This document shows positions 33,776 to 46,945 of a stretch of 64,000 bases of DNA, one piece after another (position 1 is the stretch's first letter; the number at the start of each line of letters is the position of its first letter). A model generated the notes under the pieces. The model did no database searches and was not told the DNA's origin. It saw only the letters and a list, made by a program, of their open reading frames with translations. The position numbers and the translations under genes were made by a program. This DNA is from Alnus glutinosa (Eukaryota > Streptophyta > Magnoliopsida > Fagales > Betulaceae): contig NC_084886.1 in NCBI RefSeq assembly GCF_958979055.1, positions 10,030,654 to 10,094,653 of the forward strand, written 5' to 3'.

Positions 33776-36700
33776 CTACCTAAATGAAAGCTTCCATACC
33801 TCTCGGACATTAGATGAACCATCTGCAACTTCAGCAACCAGGTTAGCAGCCATAACACCTGAAGGGGGAAAAAGAGGTCCACTTAACTAGTACTCTGTAC
33901 CATTTGAGTTAATTTCACCAAAATACAGTACCATAAGAAATGTATATATAGATTAACCATGACACGTTAAGCATGCACTGCATAGCTCCTGAATTTGGAC
34001 TCTATATTAGGCACAGAAATATTAACTGTGTGCATCAGCTCAGACCTACAGAGCACATGACCAACATGAAGTTACATAACAAACAAATTGTCTGAGTCCT
34101 CTTGCTCTTGGCCTGCCTATGATATTTGTCTAAGAAATAATATTTTCAGAAAATAATTGAAGCATACAAGATTTATTACAATGAGAAAGGCTACTCATTC
34201 ATTATGACGATATGCTGTAAATGTTTCATTTCCCTCGCACATGATCTCAAGGGGCAAAAAAAAAAAAAATTTGCACGATATAGCCTTTGCAATTTTTGTG
34301 AACATATTTCAGAAGGACTAGCTCACCATCTTTCTCTACCAGAGATAGGAACCGCCGTGTTCCCCCACCTACTCCAAAATAATGTTTCTTTGCTGCCATG
34401 TAAACAACCCCATGAGGACAGCTTGTGCTCTGTAAATTAAAAACTTTTAGAGCATTTAGCTTCAAAATGACAAAAATATATGGTCAGAGACTAAAAGGCC
34501 AGGGAAAAAGAAAAGAAAAGAAACCTTCTTGATAAGTTCAAAAAGGCTTTGGAGAGTGGAGATTGAGTAAACCGTTTCTGCCATTAAAACAATATCATAA
34601 CCAGCAACTTGACTGTGCCCTGAACTATAGTGTAGATCATTCTCATTGTCTTGTACAGGAGGAAGAAGTTTATGGATTTCACTCCAGTCACCAGCAAAGA
34701 AACGAACTTCACCACCAGAATTTTTCGCGTTTGTTGCTAAAGGTTTATTTTTTCCTGAAAGATTTGCATTTACGTTGGGAATGGTTAGACAACGTATGAC
34801 CTCAGCATTGAAGTCCTGAAAATGAACAACAGCTGCACCCTGACATAACAAATGGAGAAGCTCAGCAGACCTATAAATTTTCAACAATCTTCTATACAAC
34901 AACCAAAGAAGCAAAGTTCACCTCAAGACACGCAAAGATCCCTGGAAGTCCATGACCACATCCAAGCTGAAAAGATTAGAGGAAGCTCATTAGGGGGTAG
35001 CAAGGAAGGAGAGGGCAAGAGATAAAAGGCATCTGTCTCAATTTCCATTCACAATATCCTGACAATTGGTAATTAGGGCAGGAATTACCAAACATGATTA
35101 TAAAGATATACAAAAACTACCACAAAGTAACTATCCCCACAGGTTGACCAAAGTTTAACCAAATTCAAACATTGAATCACTGCATACCTAGATCTGACAT
35201 TCAAATTTAAGCTTCATTTAACGTCTAAATCCACCTATGTTGTTGACATAATCAAAAGCAAGTTATTATCATTGTACAACATTCACATGAACTTGAGAAT
35301 AAAGTATCGTAAATCAAGTAGACAAAATGAGCAGATATATAAATTACAGGGGGAGTTATATTGTTGGAGATCCTATAAGCAGTGTTGTTGAAGCACGCCT
35401 AAAGCACAAAGAGCAAAGTGCTGGAGGAAAAGCTTCTGTTACCCCTAAATCAATACACATGTAATTAAGCAGACCTAAAGTACCAAAAGCACACGCTCTT
35501 TTGCAATAACTGTTGGATCTGAAACCAATTAAAACTTATGTTGATTAGTTATGCAAAATCTTTTCTCATGATCTACTACACTAAACACAAGTTTGTTTTC
35601 CCTTATATATGTAAATCTGTGGGACAGGGTCTAGAAGAAGAAAACACCAAAAGTTCAAGGTCCCATATCATCCATCCCACCCTCCCTTTTATGAGCAAAA
35701 GTTCTCTTAATTTTTACCGGACAAAATGTTTTGGGGGAAAAACAGAACTAATACAGGCCTAAAACAAAATGACCCTAAAAAAGAAAATCCATATGAAAAT
35801 AAAAAAAAAAAAAAAAAGAAAAGAAAAAGGATATGTCGTTTAAATGAAAACGGAATGCCGTTTAAAACAAAGCATTGAATTTGTTTGCTCTCTGTTTCAC
35901 CCAAAAGCAAATCTCTCATCCATGAGGCATGAGTAATCATATAAATGTACCAAATCAATATTGACAGCCTGACTATGTAACATCAGCATGGGCATTTAGA
36001 AGGAAAACACAAAATATAAATTATTAACAACAATGCAGCAATTGAGCTTCTGCATTAAAAAGATGTAGTCATAAAACACCAAAGATATCGCTTTTCCATT
36101 TTATCTAGAAGATGAAAACCACTGTGATCTTATCATCCTAAGTATTCACATGTTTATGCATCGTTGAACATTATAGAATCACCTGAAAATTAGGAGCCCA
36201 CCTCTAAAACTCGCTTTTCGCTGAATGACAAATTGCCATTTCTAACCTCTGAGCAAAGGGCTTTAACTAGATCCAGTGAACCTTCCCATATCTTCAGGCC
36301 CCCTGCATTATCAGTTGATCATAAGCACAACAAATATGACTCAATTTATGAATATGAAAACCAAACTTGAAACAGAGTTGCAACAAAAACAAGCAGCTAA
36401 AAAAAAAAGCAAAGACAGGAGAATTCTTACACACCTTCATATTTCCCCGGGACTAAATCGGAGTTGGATAAACCGAAAACCTCTTGAGTATTAACCCGGC
36501 CCTAAAAGAGGCAATATATAAATTGGTCATATAACAAGGTTGCATTTGGATTTAAGTATTTAAAACCAAGGTAATTGTTAGTATGAATCGCTTTATATGG
36601 AATTTAACAGCAGATGATGGATTTGAGTTTTGATTATTTACTTCAATAAAAACACTAGTTTTATGAATTTGGCATAACATCTATGCCTAATCATTTCAAA

Positions 36701-38080
36701 TCTACTTCTTAATAAGGCTTAATTCCATCCATGAATTATCAATAGAAAAAATTTATAGTTTTCATACTTTATTCAATAATTTTAGTTTCAAATTTTTCTA
36801 GATCTTCTCTTCTTCTAGTTTCAAATTTTATTTTATTTTATTTTTTATATTATTTTTTTCTTTTTTTCTTTTTTTATGATGAGGAACCCCTCCAAGGCAA
36901 AGCCACTTCATGTATACTTGGATTGTGCCTTTACACTTTTTAATGAATTTGCAATTACTTATCAAAAAGATATACTTTATTCAAGCCATTTAAACTAAAA
37001 GCTAAAATCAAATCCTTATCTTCAACTACTTCCATCAAAGTAATTTAAAATCCTAGAAACTGTCGAGTATTAACAAAATTCCTTACAGGCCGAAAAATAT
37101 GTGAAGAATTGCAAAGAATTCAAAATTTTGAATCTTTTCAGAAGTTTCCATTATCTGGGACTGGATGGAAAACCATTCTGTTTTCATTATCCATGGTCAG
37201 TCCTTAGTTATTTCAAAAAATCAAATCTTTAAACAGTAGATTCAAAGTTCTCTCTCTCTTAGAATTAGGCATTTAAAAAAAAAAAAAAAAAAGTTCTCAT
37301 TCTCTTATATTTTTGTCCATTTTATTTGCTTGCATTTTCTTTTCCACAATTTTCTAGGCAACCAAGCAGTTTAAAAAAAATACTCAGACTTTCCATTATC
37401 TGAGACATCAAGCGCAGCCTAATAAAACCATTCAGCTCTTCTAGCTTGACGTTCTTATTGATTTTGGAAACCAAAGCTAAAATGTAGATAACACTGAAAA
37501 TTCTCACTCTTTCAGAAATCAAAACCACAAAACATATAATAAACCCTTACATAAGCATAACATGTTCCATGTTTTCTCCTTTTTTTTGTCATACTTTTCC
37601 CTTTTCTTTTCCTTCATTCTCTCGGCAACCAAACAGAGGGAAAGAGAAAAGTTACCTTGAGCAAAGTAAGTTCCCCCAAGTTCACAGGCTCCACAGTGTA
37701 CTTCACAGAAGACGATATCTATTTCACAAAAAATAAATAAAAATCTCAATCGAACCCCTAAATTTAGTCAAATTAATGAATTGATGACAATAATAAGAAT
37801 GATAACGATAATGATAGTACCTCAGAGGAAAGTACTTCGACGCAAGGAGGTGGAGGAGGGAGAGGCGTTTCTGGAGAATCAAGAAACCCTAGACCCGACT
37901 TGTCCGAAGATGAGAATAATTGAAACGTTTCGAAACTTGGTTTCTGAGAAAGGTTTATGGAGAGCGTTAGTAACGCGTAAAACAGAGTCAAGTATCAGAG
38001 CGTGGAAGCTCAAATCATTTGTCTGCGTGCGTTAGGGTATTACGACTGTCGTTTAGGCTCACCTCCGAGTTTGCCGCCAT
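33776..38080 (-). CDS. METTL18: Histidine protein methyltransferase (METTL18/HPM1 family), 9 exons
   Basis: The exons, 5' to 3', are 38080-38063, 37943-37821, 37718-37656, 36501-36435, 36302-36202, 34966-34922, 34839-34525, 34429-34327 and 33858-33776. All have GT-AG borders and every phase fits, giving 305 residues. The short first exon (MAANSE) is supported by a donor GTGAGC, the branch-point consensus TACTAAC and acceptor TTTCTCAG. The SAM-binding motif GCGHG is at residues 126-130. AVVHFQDFN and GDWSE follow, then GYDIVLMAETVYS, and the family end SSNVREVW. In yeast and humans these enzymes methylate a histidine of ribosomal protein uL3; a plant ribosomal target is plausible but inferred. 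The gene lies in a duplicated segment; its partner at 53227-56906 is broken, so this is the functional copy. Confidence 0.93.
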
Positions 38081-38262
38081 TCTGGCGCTACTTCTGAGCT
38101 TCCCAGTCTCCGCAGCGGCAGGCCCAAATGGGGGTTGTTTCTTTTCGGCTTTCGTTTGATGTTTTCTGTTCCCTTTGGTATCGCTATTCGCTACCCTGCC
38201 AATTTTTCGTGCTAGCTGCAACTGGACACGACCTCGATCGATAGGAAATTTGAAGATTAAAA

Positions 38263-39995
38263 TTAGATAAAATTACATTTTACCCTTTAAGTTTTACCAA
38301 AATTACAATTTTCTTCCAAAGTGAAAAAAATTAAAAAATTAAAATTACAATGCTACCACTTTTGGTTTAGAAATCCAAGCAAAGGAAGAAGAAGAAGCCC
38401 CGGGGGGGCTCTAATATTAATATTAAAAGTCAGAGGACGAGATCAAACAAGTTCCCACGAACGAGGCCGTTCGGAGTTTTCAAAGTCTTCTAAATCTGTG
38501 GTCAATGACTCCATTCTCTGCCTTCTTCCAATCTTCTTGTGGCCATGGCAATGGACAGCTTGAGAGGCGTAGGAGCCTGAAGGAATAGCTGGGATTGAAG
38601 GTGGTCTATCTGGGTCAGGCTCTGCAGCACAGAACAGGTTCACATCTACGTTGGAAGCAGTGGCGGAGGCAGGATTTTAGATCACGGAGAGCAAAATTAA
38701 AAATTAAAGTTGAACACAATTTGATTAAAAATACTAAAAAATATTACTAACGAAACAACTAAACAATTTAACAAAATTTTTTGATTGTTTAAAATATATA
38801 AATGTAACTTATACTTTATTTTGTCAAGCCTATCCTCCACGTGTTTCTATATTTCAAATTTGCTAAATCTAACTTGACACGAGCTCCTTTAAAATTGATT
38901 GAATCCCAATGAAATCATTGTTGTTTTCCATAATTTCAAGTAACTATAATTATATATTTCATACAATTAAAATATAAATAAACAACTAATTTAAAAGAAC
39001 AATTTACATATAAAACTTAATTGGAAAATTTATTATTATTTAATAATAAAATTAAAAATAAATCAGTACATAAATCTCACTACATATCTAAAATTATTCA
39101 ATAAAGAAAAATCAGAAAAAGGGTAAAATTTTCACTATCATTTTACCGTATACCAGGAATTTTTTTATTTTTTATTTTTTGTTTAAAAAAAAGAACTATT
39201 TTTTGTCATTTAAGATATTTGATTGGCTGGTAATATTTTTGAAGGAATAGAAGTGCTGTTTTTTTTTTTTTTAACAAAAATATAAGTATTGTTGACTTGT
39301 TGTCTTTCTCCACTGAATAATTATTTATTTTTTTATTTTTTTTTTTTAAAAAAAAAAAAGTTCTGATGAGTGACGGAGTAAATTTTTTTTTGGTACTTAC
39401 GAGTTTTAGATACTAGAGTCTAGATAGGTTCTCAACTCCCAAGTATGTCATTTTAAACACGCCACGTCGCCAACACAACATCACTTTTAAAAGTAAAAAA
39501 CTTAAAACACAACAAGTCTTAATGAAACGGTGTGTTTTTTTCGTCTTCCTTCTTGGAAGAGTGAAAATATTAACCTAAAAGTTGTAGAAACTTAAAAATC
39601 TAAAATGATAAAAGCTTGAAGACCGAATCTTAGTCCTCCTTGTCTTGGAATTGCTTTGCCCACATAATGTAGGTGCCCCTGGCGAGTGGTTGAGGGTGGG
39701 CAACTAAGGTATTAGAAAAAAATCTGCTAGAGGTAAGGGAAAATTTTGAGGGTTGAGAGGGGGCATGTGCCCCCTCTCGACCCCCCTTGGCTCCGCCCCT
39801 AGTTGGAGGAGATGAGGGCATTTCCATCGGGTTTGATCCAAAAAGTGCACTTGTGGCAGTTTCCATCGGGTCAGACAAAAAATGCTAACAGAATAGTTAT
39901 ATTGTAAATTTTTGTAACTTATTGGAGTTGGTTGCAACTTTTTTCATTGTGATGGTAAAATTTTGGAGGCCGGTAAATTGTAATTTTATCTTACA
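38263..39995. mobile_element. Inverted-repeat element, interrupted by a hAT insertion
   Basis: The left arm (aaaattacattttacccttt, then ccaaaattacaattttcttcc) pairs imperfectly with the right arm ending ggtaaattgtaattttatct near 39980. Subtracting the hAT-like insertion leaves about 590 bp, matching the paralogous element at 57093-57690. The same family was split by the Tat element near 11.35 kb. It has no coding capacity. Confidence 0.6.
38658..39801. mobile_element. Non-autonomous hAT-like element with a paralogous empty site
   Basis: The ends are cagtggcggaggcagg and, in reverse complement, taggggcggagccaagg, the CAGTGGCGGAGCC-type terminus of plant hAT elements. The 8-bp flanks are gttggaag (38650-38657) and gttggagg (39802-39809), one mismatch. 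The duplicated segment at 57.47 kb has a single gttggagg with no insert. The 1144-bp interior is AT-rich and encodes no transposase. Confidence 0.85.
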
Positions 39996-40095
39996 ATTAA
40001 GGTTTAACATTTTAGTTAAATGGATCGAATTAAAATTAATTTATGTAATCTTATATTTATGATATAATTTAAATTTGACACGCACCATAAGGACC

Positions 40096-40905
40096 GTACA
40101 AAAAAAATGACACCAAACATCATATCTCATTAAATAAAGGCACAGCAACACTAAGTGAGGATTCCGATCCTTACTGATCATGTTAGAAATAACATAATTT
40201 TTTACTAATCATTTTAAAAATTGGGACAACTTATTTGTTACCCATTTTAAAGGAAAAATTTAAAGAAGAATGTATCTGTCTATATCATTTAACTCTAACT
40301 GAAATCTCTAGCTTGCTCCTTGTATTATATCATTAAGATTAGGCCCAAAGATAACAAATGTTGGAGATGTTAGTATAAATTAAAAATTCTTTTGGACGTG
40401 TAGAAACACTCTATATATATATCAATTGTTTTTAAATTTGTCACTCAAAAAATAAAAAATAAATTATTGTTGTTAAATTTCCTTGCTAGGAATTTGTTTG
40501 ATTTTTGTATTGTCAATAATACAGAAAGTACTCTATTATAGTTTTTTGTTTCGGGTAATTTAAATACTTAATAAATCATTACCCTTATCTCCTCGATGAG
40601 ATGTGATATTTGCAAGGAAAAAAAAAATAGTAAATTGAAAAGAATACAAGAGAATGGCCCGGGGCAAAAGAGGCGGTAATATTCCTTCTTCAATGTACGT
40701 CAAAAAGAAGAGTTATTGTTGTCGACTTCACACCCTATGCCGCCTCAACCACCTTTTTTTTTTTTTTTTTTTAAGGTTAAATTAGAACTGGAGTTTTCAT
40801 GTAATAAAAGTTCCTCCAACCTTCCAATTAACTCACAGAGCCGATTTTGCAGTCCAGTCAATTCCTCAATTTCAAGTTTACAACAAGCACCTGCGCATCC
40901 GATCC
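40096..40905. other. Upstream region of the TIR pseudogene
   Basis: AT-rich DNA. From about 40804 it is similar to 42761-42940 upstream of the intact TNL gene (ccaaccttcc, aattcctcaatttcaagttt), so the duplicated TNL promoter is included. Confidence 0.5.
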
Positions 40906-41595
40906 ATGGCTGCTCAAATCCTTGCATCGATCACCTTCTGATGTTTTCTTGAGTTTTAGAGGTGAAAACACTCGCAAAACCTTTATCCATCATTACCTCT
41001 ACACCGCATTAGTGCATGCTAAAATTCACACCTTTCGAGATGACGACAAGCTTCCTAGAGGGAACCACATCTCTAGTTCTCTACCGAGCGGCTAATGCTT
41101 AGGAGAAGCATTTCTTCCGGATATCATCCGGAAAAAATGCTTTTCCATGGCATTATTGTAATTAAAAGTGGCATTGCTGTAATATTTTAATTACAATAAT
41201 GCCATGTAGAACCATTTTTCTCGGATGAAATCCGGAAAAAATGCTTCTCCTACGCATTGCTCCTACCGAGCTGCTCAAAGCTATTCAAGGATCAAGGGTT
41301 TCTATTGATGTTTTCTCCAAAGGCTATGCTTCTTCCAGTTGGTGCCTTGATGAGTTTGTGGAGATCCTACATTGTAAGTATACCAGATGCCAAAATTTTC
41401 TTCCTACATTTTATGACGTGAACCCCTCGAATGTATGAAAATAGACTAGATCTTTTGCGAAAGCATTTTTTATGCATGAAAAGCGGTTTTCAGGCGGATA
41501 TGGAGAGGTTGCAGAAGGGAGGGCAGCACTTATTGAAGTTGCAAACTATTATGGTTGGAATTTCCAAAACGTTGTAAATAGGTATTATATGTTGG
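40906..41595 (+). pseudogene. TIR-domain (TNL exon 1) pseudogene split by a MITE
   Basis: The sequence tracks exon 1 of the intact TNL gene at 43745-44241: start context ccATGGctgctcaa, DVFLSFRGENTRKTF, FRDDDKLPRGNH, SSSWCLDEFVEILHC, FYDVNP and ALIEVANYYGW. It is broken by a deletion and stops shortly after the start, by a 173-bp MITE (41090-41262) in the middle of the TIR coding sequence, and by TGA and TAG codons near 41435-41450. Its downstream intron-like sequence also resembles TNL intron 1, but no NBS or LRR exon follows, so the duplication was partial or later truncated. A functional TIR would cleave NAD+ in immune signalling; this copy cannot. Confidence 0.9.
41090..41262. mobile_element. 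173-bp MITE inserted in the TIR pseudogene
   Basis: The terminal inverted repeats are about 32 bp (left aatgcttaggagaagcattt, right, reversed, aatgcgtaggagaagcattt; both then ttccggat). The element folds almost entirely into a hairpin through the internal ggcattattgtaatta pair. Identical 9-bp flanks ctaccgagc (41081-41089 and 41263-41271) point to a Mutator-type MITE. Confidence 0.9.
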
Positions 41596-41698
41596 CAAAT
41601 CATATTTGTTTACACAATTTTTTTTACACACTTTGTATACATTCATATTTAGTATGAGACCCATCTCATATGCATGGGTCCTACATCAAATGTAAGTG

Positions 41699-41731
<33 letters not shown>

Positions 41732-43744
41732 GGTGTACAAATAACACATCTCTTTATATGTTATGGACTCTTGTACTTTTTGATGCATTAATAAATATTA
41801 TTTTTCTGTCTATTGTTTTTCTTTTAAATGTTAGTTGAATATTAAATTGATAAAAATAAAATAAAATTGAGGTAGAGCTAAAAATAGACTGACAAAATTT
41901 AGAGGAAAAAAAATAATATCAAAGTTATTTTAGCTAGAATATAAATCCAACAGTTATTTGAAAGAGTTGTTAGAACGTATCGTCCTTTCTGCATTTCTCT
42001 CAATATTTACTGGATTTCCGCAGTAAAAACGCACGATTTGCAGATACGTTTGGTAGAAAGAGGTATGGTTGGTGTCCTTTGGTTTGGTATGGATGTGTTC
42101 TTTTTTCTTCTTTCTTTCTGTCGAGAAAGAACATCCGAGAAAAAAAAAAAAAAAAAAAAAGGAAAAACGAAATTACCGCAAAAAGATCAGATTCATGTGA
42201 AAGCCAACAAGGGCAAAACAGTAAACTCACTGGGCACAAAAAAGTATAAGAACAAAAAAGCCCCCTTAAAAAAAAACCTCTTTAATAACCAAAACGGTAC
42301 TAAAGTAATTTCAAGTAACAATACCAAAAACCCTGTCTTATTTTTTTGAAGTCAGAAGAATTTAGAAGTGCAAAAAGGTAAAACTAATACACAAATGAAA
42401 ATACCAAGACATCCCTTCAAAAAAACTACATTCTGTACAAATTTAAAGGGTAACAAAGTAATTTCATTATAAAAGACAAAAATGATCAGCAAATTCCTTT
42501 ACCAGCCGAATGATAACAGGGGGTCAGGGGCAAAATAGTAATTTCGTAATAAAAGAAAATATTGAAAAACAAAACTACCCCTGCCTGATTTAGGTCCAAT
42601 GAAGAAAGATGAAGGACAGAATAGTAAAACCGCAGTATCAAAGAAAAATCACTATTTACACGTTCAAAGAAAATTTTACTGTACAAGAGACTTTGACTGA
42701 CACTTATTATATTACTCTAAAGTAAAGATATATATAACTTCCACCATCCTTCCTTTATATATATAAAAGTTCTACCAACCTTCCTATTAACTCAAAGAGA
42801 CCCTTTGCTTTATCCAAAAAAAGAGACCCCTTTGCTTCTTTTTTTCTTTTTGCTTTTTTTTTTTTTTTGAGAAAAAAGAGACCCCTTTGCTGTCCAGTCA
42901 ATTCCTCAATTTCAAGTTTACAACAAGCCCCTGCTTTAGAGCTATCTCCAGTAAAAAAAAATTAAAAAAATAATAATTAATAAAAAATACGAATATTTAC
43001 TTTAATTACTTATTTTTTTTTTAAATAAATTCTCTATTCTATTTATATATTATCTCTCATTATTTTTTTATTATATTTTTTATTTTTCTTTTCTTCTCTT
43101 CCTTTTCCCTTCTTTCTCGGTTTCTCCATACACTTCTTCCCCCTTTTCTTCTTCTGGTCCGATCACTGTTTCTTGCTCTTTCTTCTCTTTTCGTCTGAAA
43201 CGCACCGAGAGAGAGATCGAGGGGATTAGGGAGAGACCCATGAGAGGAGAGCCGGAGATGGAGAGATCCGAGAGGCCGAGAATGATCCGAGAGAGAACCC
43301 GCTGAACCCGACGAACCCAGACGAAACCCATTAACCCGATCCTCCATGAGCCGAGCTCCGGTGTCCTGAGACGAGTTTCGGTTGAGCTAGGCGTGGATCC
43401 GGCAGAGTCAGAGGTGATTTCCGGTTATTGTGAGCGATTTCCGGTGACTGACCAAGGGCTTGATTTTGGTTGAACCCTCTGATTTTGAATCGTCTCCCCT
43501 GTTTCGGTTATGTGTATCACGTCTAAAGCTATATCATGGTTGATTTTGATGATTTTGGTTGGTTGTTCATGGCCGGCTGTTTTAAACAGATGAACAGTAT
43601 ATATATGCAACGTTGCCTCTTCACCGTTCACCGTTAAGAAGAAAAAGTTGCAGAACCTAATCTGTTGGAGAGAAAAAAAAAAAAAAAAAGTCAAATTTGA
43701 CTATTTTGAGAAATTTAGCTCTCTCGCCGGAGATGTTCTTATCC
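41596..43744. other. TNL intergenic region with promoter duplication
   Basis: 41740-41940 resembles intron 1 of the TNL gene (gatgcattaataaat, tttcttttaaatgttag). 42140-42160 is a poly(A) run. 42761-42940 repeats the flank of the pseudogene, and a GA/CT-rich stretch fills 43070-43330. Open frames in the GA-rich part are low complexity. The 5' UTR and promoter of the TNL gene lie in the last part. Confidence 0.5.
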
Positions 43745-45184
43745 ATGGTTGCTCAAACCCTTTCATCACCTTCCGAACCTCATTCGAATCACGATGTCTT
43801 CTTGAGTTTCAGAGGTGAAGACACCCGCAAAACCTTTACCGATCACCTCTACACCGCCTTAGTGCATGCCGGAATTCACACCTTCCGAGATGACGACGAG
43901 CTTCCTAGAGGGAACCACATCTGTACCGAATTGTTGAAAGCTATTCATGGTTCAAAGGTTTCTATTGTAGTTTTCTCCAAAGGCTATGCTTCTTCCAGTT
44001 GGTGCCTTGATGAGCTTGTGGAGATCCTGCATTGTAAGAATACCATAGGCCAAACTTTTCTTCCTATATTTTATGACGTGAACCCCTCGGACGTGCGAAA
44101 ACAAACCAAATCTTTTGCCGAAGCATTTTCTAGGCACGAAGAGCGGTTTCAAGCGGAGATGGAAAGGGTGCAGAAGTGGAGAGTAGCTCTTACTGAAGCT
44201 GCAAACCATGCCGGTTGGGATATCCAAAACGTTGCAAATGGGTATTATACGTTACGATATCTTATGCTTTTTTATGCATTAATAAATTATTACTTTTTTG
44301 TCTTTTGTTTTTCTTTTAAATGTTAGCAAAAAATTGATAAAAATAAAAAATAAAAACAAAACTAAAATTGAGGTTGAGCTAAAATCTCAAAATTATTTTA
44401 GCTAGAATCCAATGGAAATCTAAACTTTCATCAATCTAAATAATTTCAAACTAATTTGGGATGCTTCAATCATTCGCGAAATACATCTTTTATTTGGACA
44501 AAACTAAATTAATGATGAGTAACTGAAACTATGATGACTCATGTATCATCATTTTATGTTTAACTTTATCGTTTCTGTTTAACTTTATGACTCCTAATCC
44601 ACATTTATCTTTGTTATAAAAAAAAAGTAATACGAGTTTTATAGTAATAGGCAATATTGGATCTCAGATCAAGATGCATAGAATTATGGGGTAATAGACT
44701 CTATCAAATCTTTTGTTTCGAAATTAAACTCAATTTTGTCTTATCAACATTAACAACACAATGTTTACATGTTGTTTGTTCGGAATTGGGGTTAATCCTA
44801 AAATAGATGGATAGAGTTTTTCTCCAACTTCCTTCAATTCAGTTTCTTTTTCCACGTGAGAAGCATATGCTTTTTAAAATAGCAAAGACAAAGTTTGAAT
44901 GAATTTTATTAAAAAAAAAAAAAATGTGTCTTTTCCAACTTTGTCTTTACTATTTAAAAAGCATGTACTTCTCACATGCAAAATGGACACATGACATTTT
45001 TATGAATTGGTTGGAAGTAGTTTTCTAACCTACTTATCAAAAAAAGTAGTTTTCTAACCTAGTTCGAAAGAAATCTTTGTCCTTATAATTTTCCATTGTG
45101 GTTCAATTCAAGAATATTATTAATTATCAAAAAAGTAAACACAGGTGAAGACATTGTTAATATAAAAAATATTGTTCTAAAAAA

Positions 45185-45219
<35 letters not shown>

Positions 45220-46876
45220 AGTTGCGGCTCTCAAAAAACTGAAAACAAGTGATACCAAACTAGAGACATTTTCCATTTATATCTCTGTTTTTCTGATTTC
45301 TAAAACTAGAAAACTGTACATTTCATGAGAACTACATAAAGAATGCTCCTAACTCTATCCAATCTATTCCCACTTAATTCATCATGTTGTTTCCATTCTT
45401 TGGGCAACACTTGTGTTTTGTTCGAACAAGACATTGGAATAGGCTTGTGTTTACCACTAAAATTAGTCTCAAATGACTGAAATGATAATATCATTTTGAC
45501 TCCTATGACTCATATAATTTTCTTTCCTTGTGCTTACGTTGTTCTTGTTTTCTTTTAAACTATAATTATCAGGTACGAATCAAGGTTAATCGAGAAAATT
45601 GTTGAAGAAGTTTTGCATAAAGTGAACAATGCTTGCTTGTATATTGCCAAACATCCAATAAGTATAGATTATCGTGCTGAAAAGGTGAAAGCTTTATTAA
45701 ATCTTGGAACAAGTGATGTTCGCATTGTAGGCATCTATGGCATGGGCGGAATCGGTAAAACAACATTAGCCAAAGCTGTTTATAACCAAATATATAATGG
45801 GTTTGAAGGAAGTAGTTGTCTTTTAAATATTAAAGAAATTTCAGAGCATCTCAATGGTTTAGTTCATGTGCAAGAACAACTTCTTTCTGATGTATTAAAA
45901 ATCAAGAACTTGAAGATTGCTAATGTTGATAGAGGAATTAATTTGATTAAGGAAAGATTTCGTTGTAAAAAACTTCTTGTTATCCTTGATGATGTGGATC
46001 ACTTGAAACAACTCGATTCATTAGCTGGAAGTTCTGAATGGTTTGGTGCAGGAAGTAGAATCATTTTGACAACTCGAGATGAACATTTGCTAACCGAACT
46101 TGGAGTGCATGAAAAATATAAGGTTGAGGAATTGAATCTTAGGGAATCTCTTCAACTTTTTAGTTGGCATGCCTTTAGGATGGCTCATCCAATAGAAGAT
46201 TACCGAGAGCTTTCAACTAGAGTAGTTAATTATGTGAGAGGGCTTCCATTAGCTCTTGAAATTTTGGGTTCCTATCTATCAGGAAGAAGTACAATTGAGT
46301 GGAAAAATGCATTGGAAAAATTACAAAAGCATCCTCACCACCAGATTCAGAAAATACTTAGAATGAGCTATGATTCACTAGATGATGATACTATGAAGGA
46401 CACATTCCTTGATATTGCGTGTTTCTTTGTTGGCATGGACAAAGATTATGCCATCGAAATATTCAATGGTTGTGGTTTCTTTCCGGATATTGGTATAAAT
46501 ATTCTCATTGAGAGGTCTCTTGTGACAATCAATGCCAAAAATGAGTTGAGGATGCATGATTTGATTCGGGATATGGGAAGGGAGGTTGTTCGAGAAATGT
46601 CACCCAAGGATCCAGGAAAACGTAGTAGATTGTGGTTTCACGAGGATGTCTTAGATGTGCTTAACAAACATCTGGTAAGAGGTAGATGCATTAATATTAT
46701 ATAAATACATGTACATGCACATAAACATAATATGCATATGTTATGAAAGTATTTCTACATGAGAGTTTTGTCTTTTTGCCAAACATGGATATAGCTTGAA
46801 TATTCATTAATATGACCCATAACTGTAAGATCTTAAATCCTACGATTCTCTAATCAATCAAACACCTTATACTTGA

Positions 46877-46945
<69 letters not shown>

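Larger units (their letters stand above)
34357..40095 (+). repeat. Segmental duplication, copy A (intact methyltransferase)
   Basis: This segment is repeated in the same orientation at 53227-57795 with only scattered differences by eye. It covers exon 8 (part) to exon 1 of the methyltransferase, its 5' flank and a downstream inverted-repeat element. Copy A is longer because a hAT-like element (38658-39801) inserted after the duplication. Confidence 0.92.

Noticed and set aside
43060..43347. Open frame rich in Arg and Glu upstream of the TNL
   Set aside because: It is GA/CT-rich low-complexity DNA in the TNL upstream region, with no domain or conserved start.
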